DNA from: Halomonas sp. A40-4
GTDB taxonomy: Bacteria > Pseudomonadota > Gammaproteobacteria > Pseudomonadales > Halomonadaceae
Assembly: GCF_015767635.1 (NCBI RefSeq)
Contig: NZ_CP065230.1
Coordinates: forward strand, 2,418,001 to 2,482,000
Direction of reading: 5' to 3'
Length of the DNA: 64,000 nucleotides
A program made the translations under genes and the position numbers. The number at the start of each line of letters is the position of its first letter. Positions within the stretch are counted from its first letter, which is position 1. The notes under the pieces are model-generated. The model saw only the letters and a list, made by a program, of their open reading frames with translations, had not been told where the DNA came from and searched no databases. This document shows positions 56,958-64,000 of this stretch, one piece after another.

Positions 56958-57926
56958 TTACAGGTCCTGGATAGCGTCAAAGAGTTCACGCTGTTCATCC
57001 GTCAGTGCTTCAAGCACGGCAGGACGTGCCTTTTCAGCAAACGCATCGACATCGACCTCAACAAACTCCATGCCACGCTCTTCTAGCGCTTCTTCCAGAC
57101 GTGCCTGGTCTTCCTCGAACAGTTCAGCTTCGTACGCTTGCATCGTTTGAGCAGCATCGCGCACCACCTGCTGAAGCTCTTCAGGCATATTTTCCAACTG
57201 ATCACGTCCAATCACGACATAGATCCAACTGCGCACATGGCCAGTCATGTTGATGTAGTCCTGAACTTCATTGAAGCTGGCGCTTTCAATCAAGCTAAGC
57301 GGGTTTTCCTGGCCTTCCAGGGTGTTTTGCTGGAGCGCGGTGAAGACTTCACTAAAGGCCATAGGCGTAGGACGCGCTCCCAATGCTTGCCACGTATCAA
57401 CGAACAACGGCACGTTAGGCACTCGAAGGCGCAAGCCATCCAGGTCGTCAGGCGTACGGATAGGCCGATTGGAGGTCAAGTGACGGGGGCCGCGCTCAAA
57501 CCATGCAAGAGGTACCAGGTTAGTGCGCTCGGTGATTTGCGCTTCAATTTCGGCGCCAATGTCACCGTTAACCGCAGCATGCAGATGCTCGGCGTCTCGG
57601 AAAGCGTAAGGCACCGCCATCATCGCGGCTTTAGGTGCCCAGTTCTGCAAGCTTTCACCGGTGATCGTCATATCCGCCGTGCCTAGTTGGATACTATTGA
57701 TCACATCCATTTCGTTACCGAGTTGCTCATTGGGGTAAAGTTGCACTTCAATCCGACCGTCGGAATTCGTTTCAACTTCCTCTTTGAACTTTTCGGCAGC
57801 CTGGTGCCAGATGTTCTGTTCATTTGCCAAGTGGCCAAATTGCAACGTGTAATCTGCTGCCATGAGTGAATGACTGCTTAAAATGGCAGCCCCAAGAACC
57901 GCACTAGATAGTAGTTGTTTAATCAT
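56958..57926 (-). CDS. dctP: TRAP transporter substrate-binding protein DctP-type
   Basis: A 322-residue periplasmic binding protein with a signal peptide (cleavage near LMA-ADY). Family markers are GRIEVQLYPNEQLGNEMDVI and the carboxylate-binding Arg in DLDGLRLRVPNVP; VFTALQQNTLEGQENPL follows. AGGAGAG precedes ATG 57926. The bound acid is probably glucuronate, galacturonate or mannonate, given its neighbours; this is inference. Confidence 0.92.
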   Translation of the reverse strand: MIKQLLSSAVLGAAILSSHSLMAADYTLQFGHLANEQNIWHQAAEKFKEEVETNSDGRIEVQLYPNEQLGNEMDVINSIQLGTADMTITGESLQNWAPKAAMMAVPYAFRDAEHLHAAVNGDIGAEIEAQITERTNLVPLAWFERGPRHLTSNRPIRTPDDLDGLRLRVPNVPLFVDTWQALGARPTPMAFSEVFTALQQNTLEGQENPLSLIESASFNEVQDYINMTGHVRSWIYVVIGRDQLENMPEELQQVVRDAAQTMQAYEAELFEEDQARLEEALEERGMEFVEVDVDAFAEKARPAVLEALTDEQRELFDAIQDL

Positions 57927-57989
57927 TTTTCTCTCCTGCACACTGGTGTTGTAGGTTGTTAATGACGCGCGAGTTGGCGTGGTTAGCCT

Positions 57990-59018
57990 TTAAGCACTGA
58001 TTTGAATCAGCACTTTTCGGGCTTCTTCTGGTCGGTGATCAAGCATGTCTATAGCCCTTGGCATATCATTGAGTGGCAGCCGATGGCTCACCAACGCCAA
58101 TGGATCCAACTGGCCACTAGCCATTAGCTCAAGCACCTCAGGAAATTTGCGGTTATTAAGACGTGACCCCACCAGGGTCAGCTCCTTCTTGATGACCTCT
58201 AGCTGAACGAGCTCACTTGGCTGAACGCTGAAACCCAGCAAACCAATGCGCCCGGCGGGAGACGCCAAGCGCAGCATTTGGGGTAAAAGCGCTGGCACAC
58301 AGGCCGCATCCGCGATCAGTGGTACCCCCTCACCGTTGGTCAAGGCCAGGACCTCATTTTCAACATCCTGCTCGCGGCTATTGAACACATAAGTTGCACC
58401 GAGCTCTTTCGCTGCCGCTAATCGTTCGTGGATCACATCCGTTACGATCACTTCTTCAATGCCCTTGGCCAGGGCCATCTGCAGGATCGTCATGCCAATA
58501 ACACCCGCTCCCAAAATCATTAGTCGGTCACCGGGATGCGGCTGCATACGATCAAGCACATTGGCGGCAATGGTGTAAGGCTCAACCAGGGCAGCCGCGT
58601 CCAGGCCGATATGATCTGGAAGGTGGTGGACGTTTGCGGCGGGGACGGCAACAGATTCCTCAAAGCCACCGTCACGATGCACGCCGATCACTTCAAGCGC
58701 GCTGCACACATTGGGACGGCCAATACGGCAGGGATAGCACTGGCCACAGCTGATAACAGGATCAATGCAAACACGATCCCCTACAGCGACGTTCTGCACT
58801 CCATCACCGACCGCCTCTACGACCCCGGCAAACTCATGACCGGTGATACGAGGAAAACGCACAAAAGCGTTATCTCCATGGATAATATGCATATCCGAAC
58901 CACAGATACCTGCAAAGGCTACACGTACAAGCGCTTCTCCAGCGGCAGCCTGAGGGGGGGCAACATCTGCGACCTGGTAGTCGTGCGGCGCCTTCACCTG
59001 AAATGCTTTCATTGTCAT
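57990..59018 (-). CDS. Zinc-containing alcohol dehydrogenase, RspB-like
   Basis: A medium-chain dehydrogenase of about 342 residues. The catalytic zinc site is GICGSDMHIIHGDN and GHEFAG, the structural zinc site is CGQCYPCRIGRPNVCSA, and the NAD site is LMILGAGVIGMTIL. RspB-type enzymes are usually encoded beside ManD (rspAB) and are thought to oxidise sugar acids such as galactonate or idonate. ATG 59018 or 59012 is possible; AGGAG lies four or ten bases before them. The ManD stop is eight bases upstream. Confidence 0.87.
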   Translation of the reverse strand: MTMKAFQVKAPHDYQVADVAPPQAAAGEALVRVAFAGICGSDMHIIHGDNAFVRFPRITGHEFAGVVEAVGDGVQNVAVGDRVCIDPVISCGQCYPCRIGRPNVCSALEVIGVHRDGGFEESVAVPAANVHHLPDHIGLDAAALVEPYTIAANVLDRMQPHPGDRLMILGAGVIGMTILQMALAKGIEEVIVTDVIHERLAAAKELGATYVFNSREQDVENEVLALTNGEGVPLIADAACVPALLPQMLRLASPAGRIGLLGFSVQPSELVQLEVIKKELTLVGSRLNNRKFPEVLELMASGQLDPLALVSHRLPLNDMPRAIDMLDHRPEEARKVLIQISA

Positions 59019-59026
59019 GCTTCTCC

Positions 59027-60238
59027 TCACCAGTGCCACAAAGTGCCATCTTCCAACCGGTTAACCGGCAGACTGGCCCGCTTATAGGGATACTGCTTGG
59101 CTAATTGCTCATCGATATCGACGCCGTGACCGGGCGTTTCGCCCACAATGAAGTGCCCGTTTTCAAACCGGTAATCGTGGGGGAAGACCTCATCAGTCGC
59201 GCTGGTATGCGGCATATACTCCTGAATGCCGAAGTTGGGTACCCAGGTGTCAAAGTGAATCGCCGCGCCAAGGCAAACCGGCGAGAGATCCGTCGGCCCG
59301 TGGAAGCCGGTACGCACGTGATAAAGGCCCGCCAAGTCGGCGATTCGCCGTACGTGGGTAATTCCCCCAGCGTGGGTCAAAGTGGTGCGGATATAGTCGA
59401 TCCACTGATTTTCAATCAGCGTTTTGGCATCAAACAGGCTGTTAAATACCTCACCTACCGCCAGCGGTGTGGTGGTGTGCTGGCGAATGAGTCCAAACGC
59501 CTCCTGATTTTCAGCAGGCACACAGTCCTCAAGCCAGAATAAATGATAAGGCTCAACTTCTTTGCCTAAACGGGCGGCTTCGATGGGGGTCAGGCGGTGA
59601 TGAACATCGTGTAGCACGTGCAAATCATCACCAAAACGCTCCCGAACAGCGGCAAACAATTTAGGTACATGGTTTAAGTATTTACTGGTACTCCACACGT
59701 GCTCTGCGGGTAAGTCAGCATCTGCAGGCTCGTAGGGTTCGCCATCTTTTTTGGCAACGCCGTAGATGCTGGCAATGCCTGGAATACCCGCTTGAACACG
59801 GACTGCCTTATAGCCTTCGTCTACGTGGCGAGCGACCTCTTCCAGGCAGGCGTCGATATCTCGGCCGGTAGCATGGCCATACACCATCACCCGATCACGA
59901 CTCTTACCACCTAACAACTGGTACAGCGGCATCTCCGCCAGCTTCGCTTTAATATCCCAAAGCGCCATATCCACGGCGGCAATCGCGGTCATTGTGACGG
60001 GGCCACGCCGCCAGTATGCACCACGGTATAGGTAGTGCCAGATGTCTTCGATGCGCTGGGGGTCGCGCCCAATTAACGTCGGGATTACGTGCTCCTCCAC
60101 GTACGCCACAACCGCCATTTCGCGCCCATTGAGCGTCGCATCACCAATGCCGTACTCGCCCTGATCAGTCACAATCTTCAGCGTCACAAAGTTGCGCCCC
60201 GGCGAGGTTACAATGGTATAGGCCTGCTCAATCTTCAT
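59027..60238 (-). CDS. manD: D-mannonate dehydratase ManD (RspA, enolase superfamily)
   Basis: A 403-residue enolase-superfamily acid-sugar dehydratase, using Mg2+ to convert mannonate (or gluconate) to KDG. Typical opening [20 protein letters not shown], then [20 protein letters not shown] and [10 protein letters not shown]; metal ligands lie in [31 protein letters not shown] and AVGEVFNS. The start overlaps the GntR stop (ATGA). Some ManD members are inactive or slow on mannonate, so substrate is likely but not proven. Confidence 0.92.
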   Translation of the reverse strand: MKIEQAYTIVTSPGRNFVTLKIVTDQGEYGIGDATLNGREMAVVAYVEEHVIPTLIGRDPQRIEDIWHYLYRGAYWRRGPVTMTAIAAVDMALWDIKAKLAEMPLYQLLGGKSRDRVMVYGHATGRDIDACLEEVARHVDEGYKAVRVQAGIPGIASIYGVAKKDGEPYEPADADLPAEHVWSTSKYLNHVPKLFAAVRERFGDDLHVLHDVHHRLTPIEAARLGKEVEPYHLFWLEDCVPAENQEAFGLIRQHTTTPLAVGEVFNSLFDAKTLIENQWIDYIRTTLTHAGGITHVRRIADLAGLYHVRTGFHGPTDLSPVCLGAAIHFDTWVPNFGIQEYMPHTSATDEVFPHDYRFENGHFIVGETPGHGVDIDEQLAKQYPYKRASLPVNRLEDGTLWHW

Positions 60239-60996
60239 TGGATTGCCTCCTGCTTCAGCGCTGGGTTTTCTTGTTCATCGAACCGTTGATTTTCCTGTGC
60301 CTCGAAAAGATTGGGGAAACGACGCACCAGATCGGGCATGGACACCAATATCTCGCGCAAATGAAGAGACATCGCCTGCTCTGCTCGGGAGGCGTCTCGC
60401 TCCTCAATTGCCGCAACGATGCTGGAATGCTGATCCACAAGCCTTTCCAGCGGGGTGCTATGGGGCACACTGAGATAGCGCACCCGGTCAAGCTGAGCCC
60501 GGACTTCTTCAATGACTTTCCAGGCTGCCTGCTGCTTTACGCCCAGCGAAAGCGTTCGATGGAAGGTTTCATCAAGACGATAAAATCGCTCATTATCATT
60601 AGGCTCAATACAGCGACGCTGCCGTGCTAACAGATCATGCAGATCTGTTAACACGCCCGGATCAAGGCCTTTTTCAGCCGCCATTTTTACAATCGCCACT
60701 TCCACCGCTTCACGCACAAAGCGAGCCTCAAGCACCGCCCGCTGGGATATCTTCACCACATAAGTGCCACGCTGAGGCTTCACCTCTACTAATCCGGCCT
60801 CGGAGAGCCTTATGAAGGCTTCACGTACTGGCTGGCGGCTAACTGAAAAGGTGTCGGCAAGCTCCTTTTCCGATAGCGCCTGCCCTGGCGCCAGCACCAT
60901 CTGGATAATCGACTGCCTCAGCACATGAAATAGCCGTTGGCGTACCGGGTCTCTTTCGTGGGTTTCCTGCCATAGCGTTTGTAAGGTCGCGTGCAT
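60235..60996 (-). CDS. GntR-family (FadR subfamily) transcriptional regulator
   Basis: A 253-residue regulator. The N-terminal winged helix is [20 protein letters not shown] with the wing [15 protein letters not shown]. The C-terminal FCD ligand-binding domain shows the usual helices and metal-binding residues ([27 protein letters not shown]). It heads the operon of ManD, RspB-like, dctPQM, uxuB and uxuA, and probably represses it, released by a uronate or mannonate. AGGA precedes the ATG. Confidence 0.9.
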   Translation of the reverse strand: MHATLQTLWQETHERDPVRQRLFHVLRQSIIQMVLAPGQALSEKELADTFSVSRQPVREAFIRLSEAGLVEVKPQRGTYVVKISQRAVLEARFVREAVEVAIVKMAAEKGLDPGVLTDLHDLLARQRRCIEPNDNERFYRLDETFHRTLSLGVKQQAAWKVIEEVRAQLDRVRYLSVPHSTPLERLVDQHSSIVAAIEERDASRAEQAMSLHLREILVSMPDLVRRFPNLFEAQENQRFDEQENPALKQEAIQ

Positions 60997-61036
60997 AACA
61001 ACTGATCCTGATAAGAAGGTTCGTGACAGGTAACGG

Positions 61037-61066
61037 CCACTACTGATATGACTAGTATGGTAGTGG
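61037..61066. promoter_or_regulatory. Inverted repeat in the GntR/uxaA-like divergent promoter region
   Basis: CCACTAC (61037-61043) and GTAGTGG (61060-61066) form a perfect inverted repeat around a 16-base spacer with an ACTAGT core, 40-70 bases before the GntR gene. It is a good candidate operator for that regulator. The rest of the 376-base gap 60997-61372 holds a possible weak plus-strand promoter (TTGACG at 61252, TATAAA at 61273, 15-base spacer) and an ATGGT/ACCAT pair at 61287-61310; nothing else was recognised. Confidence 0.5.
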
Positions 61067-61372
61067 ATTGATGATATAGAAAGCCTGCGGCACTTATACT
61101 TTGGTCGCTGACTGATCGGCGTCCATAAGGTCCTAAGTGACGATGTATCACTGCACCCAGTATTTTTTCACCACCAGTAACGTCCGCCCCCAAAGCCGCA
61201 TGACAAAAACCCATAAAATAGCGTCAAGACAGGCCAAGTAACGACAAAGCCTTGACGGAACTTTAGGGCTCATATAAACGTGTAGCATGGTGGCATGACA
61301 GCTATACCATCACACCAGGAGTCACCTTGGCCCGACGGTATGCGAACCGCCTGTCGCGATTTGGAGAAAACG

Positions 61373-62902
61373 ATGGAACTTATCAATGATTACCCGATGG
61401 TGATCAGCCTGGACCCTGATGACAATGTGGGCGTTGCCACCCGGAATATCGCCGAAGGGCTTTCGCTCAGTCAGGCATTAGGGGCTGCACGAGAAAACAT
61501 CATGGCCGGCCACAAGGTGGCGCTGGTCGATATCGAGGCGAACACCCCCGTCGTAAAATATGGGCAGACGATAGGCCTGGCCAGCCAGCCGATCCGTGCG
61601 GGTGACCATGTCCACACACATAATCTGGCCATGCTGGAGCGTGATACATCGCTTGAAAACTTCACTCCCGCCGCACCGACACCCATCGTGGAGAGTGACC
61701 TGACCTTCAATGGCTTTCACCGCAGTGATGGCCGCGTCGGTACCCGTAACTACATTGGCATCGTGGCTACGGTCAATTGCTCGGCGACCGTGGTCAAGGC
61801 CACCGCGGATCAACTTAACGCGTCGGCAGGGCTTGAAAAACTCGGCTTCGATGGTGTGGTTCCCGTCACGCATGGGTCAGGCTGCGCCATGAACACCGAG
61901 TCGGAGGGATTTGCCTTTCTGGAAAGAGTCGTCACCGGCTATGCGGTGAACCCGAATTTCGCGTTTGTGATCGTGATCGGCCTGGGCTGCGAGAGCAACC
62001 AGGTAAAGGCGCTGGTCGACAAGTACGGAATGACGGATAGCCAACGGCTCGACTACTTCAACATTCAGGGGGCGGGTGGAACACGTGCCAGCATTAAACT
62101 GGCCAGCGACAAGATACTCGCCATGGCCAATACCCATGCGCATACCCCGCGCCAGCCAGCGCCACTCAAACATCTTACCGTTGCCCTGCAGTGTGGCGGT
62201 TCCGATGGCTATTCGGGCATTACCGCCAACCCGGCGCTGGGTTATGCGGCCGACCTCATCGTACAGCATGGGGGCAGTGTCATTCTGGCCGAGACCCCAG
62301 AGATCTACGGCGCCGAACACCTGCTGCTCAACCGGGCCGTCGATGTCAGCGTTGCTCGCAAGCTACTGGAGCGTATCGCCTGGTGGAAGCACTACACCTG
62401 GATCAATGGCGCTGAGCTGAACAACAACCCCTCGCCAGGTAATAAAGCCGGTGGCCTGTCCACAATACTTGAGAAGTCACTTGGCGCCGTTTCCAAAAGT
62501 GGCTCCTCAAGTCTCAGTGATGTGCTCGAGTATGCCGAACCCATCAAAAAGCCCGGTTTCAACTTCATGGACAGCCCTGGCTACGACCCGGTCTCCGTGA
62601 CGGGACAGATTGCCTCTGGGTCGACGATCGTGTGCTTTACCACCGGCCGTGGCTCCGTGTCGGGCTTCAAGCCTGCACCCTGTATCAAGCTTGCCACCAA
62701 CACCGCCATGTTTGATGCCATGTCAGAGGATATGGATATCAATTGTGGCGGCATCATCGACGGGGATGACACCGTCAGGAGCTGTGGCGAAGCGATATTC
62801 CAGAAGATCATTGCCATCGCCTCCGGCGAAGAAACGGCCAGCGAATCGCTGGGCTATGGTAGTAACGAGTTTGTCCCCTGGATGGTGGGCGCCGTCACCT
62901 GA
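61373..62902 (+). CDS. UxaA-family sugar-acid dehydratase
   Basis: A 509-residue protein of the altronate/galactarate dehydratase family, with both parts fused. The N-terminal SAF domain is at about 1-90 (DNVGVATRNIAEG), then NGFHRSDGRVGTRNYIGIVATVNCSATV and the main domain (VPVTHGSGCAMNTES, IGLGCESNQVKALV, TVALQCGGSDGYSGITANPALG). GRGSVSGFKPAPCIKLATNT near the end is the family's metal region. Start at ATG 61373 with GGAGA upstream, giving the usual MELINDYP-like opening; the frame from 61295 is unsupported. Substrate may be altronate, but the genes that follow suggest a 6-deoxy sugar acid such as L-fuconate. Confidence 0.85.
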   Translation: MELINDYPMVISLDPDDNVGVATRNIAEGLSLSQALGAARENIMAGHKVALVDIEANTPVVKYGQTIGLASQPIRAGDHVHTHNLAMLERDTSLENFTPAAPTPIVESDLTFNGFHRSDGRVGTRNYIGIVATVNCSATVVKATADQLNASAGLEKLGFDGVVPVTHGSGCAMNTESEGFAFLERVVTGYAVNPNFAFVIVIGLGCESNQVKALVDKYGMTDSQRLDYFNIQGAGGTRASIKLASDKILAMANTHAHTPRQPAPLKHLTVALQCGGSDGYSGITANPALGYAADLIVQHGGSVILAETPEIYGAEHLLLNRAVDVSVARKLLERIAWWKHYTWINGAELNNNPSPGNKAGGLSTILEKSLGAVSKSGSSSLSDVLEYAEPIKKPGFNFMDSPGYDPVSVTGQIASGSTIVCFTTGRGSVSGFKPAPCIKLATNTAMFDAMSEDMDINCGGIIDGDDTVRSCGEAIFQKIIAIASGEETASESLGYGSNEFVPWMVGAVT

Positions 62903-63074
62903 TCAACAGACGTCATCAGTGATACCTATCAGCTGTCGGCGACCATTTGGCAAAGACAGTCGATTGGGCCATACTCAAACGCAGATATCGTACTGTCATC
63001 CTGTCATACAGCTTATTCATCACAAAACAACAACAGACCAATAGGTCTCAACAAACACGATCACGGAACCTGCC

Positions 63075-63824
63075 ATGCGATTGAATAACAAGACGGCCCT
63101 GATCACCGCAGCAGGCCAGGGCATCGGCCGAGCCACTGCGCTGCGATTCGCTGCTGAAGGCGCGCGGGTCATCGCCACGGATATCAATGACGCTACCCTG
63201 GCCGAGTTGGCCGGTACGCCCGGCATCGAGACTCGTCAACTGGACGTGCTCAATGCTGATGCCATCAAGGCCTTGGCCGATGAAGTCGGCCCTGTCGACA
63301 TTCTTTTCAATTGCGCAGGCTATGTGGCCAACGGCTCGTTGCTTGAAGGTACCGACGATGACTGGGAACTGTCGTTCTCGCTCAATGTCATGGCCATGAT
63401 GCGCATTATCCGTGCCATGCTGCCCGCCATGATCGACAACGGCGGTGGCAGCATCATTAACATGGCCTCGGTAGCGTCGAGCCTCAAGGGCGTGCCCAAC
63501 CGTTGCGCCTACGGTACCACCAAGGCCGCGGTTCTGGGGCTGACCAAGTCAGTCGCCGCCGACTACATCGGCCAGGGCATCCGCTGCAACGCCATCTGCC
63601 CAGGCACCGTGGACTCACCGTCGCTGCGCCAGCGCATTCGCGCCCAGGCCGAAAAGCAGGGCCGCGAAGAGGATGACGTCTACGCCGAATTCAACGCCCG
63701 ACAGCCCTTGGGCCGCCTGGGCAGCGCCGACGAGATCGCGGCACTTGCCACCTACCTGGCTGCCGACGAATCCGCCTATACAACCGGCACCACTCAGATC
63801 ATCGATGGCGGCTGGTTAAACTGA
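63075..63824 (+). CDS. Short-chain dehydrogenase, 2-keto-3-deoxy-L-fuconate dehydrogenase-like
   Basis: A 249-residue SDR with cofactor motif ITAAGQGIGRATALRFA, NCAGYVANGSL, catalytic Ser region MASVASSLKG and Tyr-Lys in CAYGTTKAAVLGL, and end TQIIDGGWLN. The TAAGQGIGRA opening and the ICPGTVDSPSLRQRI segment match the 2-keto-3-deoxy-L-fuconate dehydrogenase/BDH2 group as I recall it. It would oxidise the C4 hydroxyl of the product made by the dehydratase upstream. 172 bases separate it from that gene; the ribosome site is weak. Confidence 0.82.
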   Translation: MRLNNKTALITAAGQGIGRATALRFAAEGARVIATDINDATLAELAGTPGIETRQLDVLNADAIKALADEVGPVDILFNCAGYVANGSLLEGTDDDWELSFSLNVMAMMRIIRAMLPAMIDNGGGSIINMASVASSLKGVPNRCAYGTTKAAVLGLTKSVAADYIGQGIRCNAICPGTVDSPSLRQRIRAQAEKQGREEDDVYAEFNARQPLGRLGSADEIAALATYLAADESAYTTGTTQIIDGGWLN

Positions 63825-63886
63825 TAATGCCGCGCCAGATGATGGTTAATGAACGATATCAATGCCCACATTTATAAGGAGCACAC

Positions 63887-64000
63887 ATGAAATTACTGCG
63901 CTTCGGCCCTCCGGGCCATGAAAAGCCCGGCCTGCTGGACACTCAAGGGGTCATTCGCGACCTGTCGGCCCACCTGCCCGATCTCGATGGCCCCCACCTC
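63887..64000 (+). CDS. Fumarylacetoacetate hydrolase-family protein (3' end outside window)
   Basis: The frame from ATG 63887, with AAGGAG upstream, begins MKLLRFGPPGHEKPGLLDT and continues DLSAHLPDLDG to the window edge. This opening is typical of FAH-family enzymes such as ureidoglycolate lyase and 2,4-diketo-3-deoxy-L-fuconate hydrolase. Following a dehydratase and an SDR, cleavage of a diketo-deoxy acid is the best guess. Only 38 codons are visible. Confidence 0.75.
   Translation, partial: MKLLRFGPPGHEKPGLLDTQGVIRDLSAHLPDLDGPHL

Overview
The window looks like a chromosomal segment of a halophilic gammaproteobacterium, most likely Halomonas or a close relative in the Halomonadaceae. This is inferred from a complete Mrp-type Na+/H+ antiporter operon with a fused MrpA-MrpB subunit, the pseudomonad-type LeuA with a structured leader, the cmoA/cmoB/cmoM set, the nudF-yqiB-cpdA order and a TRAP-type sugar-acid operon. 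No database search was possible. No rRNA, tRNA, CRISPR array, transposase or prophage was seen.

Left part (1-24 kb): a truncated epmB, a PQQ sugar dehydrogenase whose membrane anchor is a separate small gene, a hypothetical membrane-protein gene cut by an in-frame stop, leuA behind an attenuator-like leader, a voltage-gated-type ion channel, the mrpACDEFG operon, a lipoprotein, serB, parC, a chemoreceptor, parE and pgi. Between parE and pgi lies a 74-base sequence able to fold as a three-way junction.

Middle (24-48 kb): cmoA and cmoB flank a phospholipase D-like gene. Next is an orphan type VI secretion module (frameshifted vgrG, a VasX-like effector, a membrane protein that may be its immunity partner) with a repeat scar beyond its 3' end. 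Then come a YugP-like protease, an App1-like phosphatase overlapping a PfpI/DJ-1 protein, a tungstate transporter (tupABC) with a divergent regulator, cysDN, the nudF-DUF1249-cpdA operon, a TPR protein, and greB facing cmoM-rsmC.

Right part (47.6-64 kb): a sugar-acid catabolic island. A + strand block (LacI regulator, kdgK, 2-hydroxyacid dehydrogenase, HAD phosphatase, kduD) converges on a long - strand operon (GntR regulator, ManD, an RspB-like dehydrogenase, TRAP transporter dctPQM, uxuB, uxuA). Together they fit uptake and conversion of hexuronate-derived acids (fructuronate, mannonate, 2-keto-3-deoxygluconate) to KDPG. Two matching 15-bp sites, one before the LacI gene and one before kdgK, look like its operators. 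Divergent from the GntR gene, a UxaA-family dehydratase, an SDR and the start of a fumarylacetoacetase-family gene look like a second sugar-acid route, possibly for L-fuconate-like 6-deoxy acids rather than altronate.
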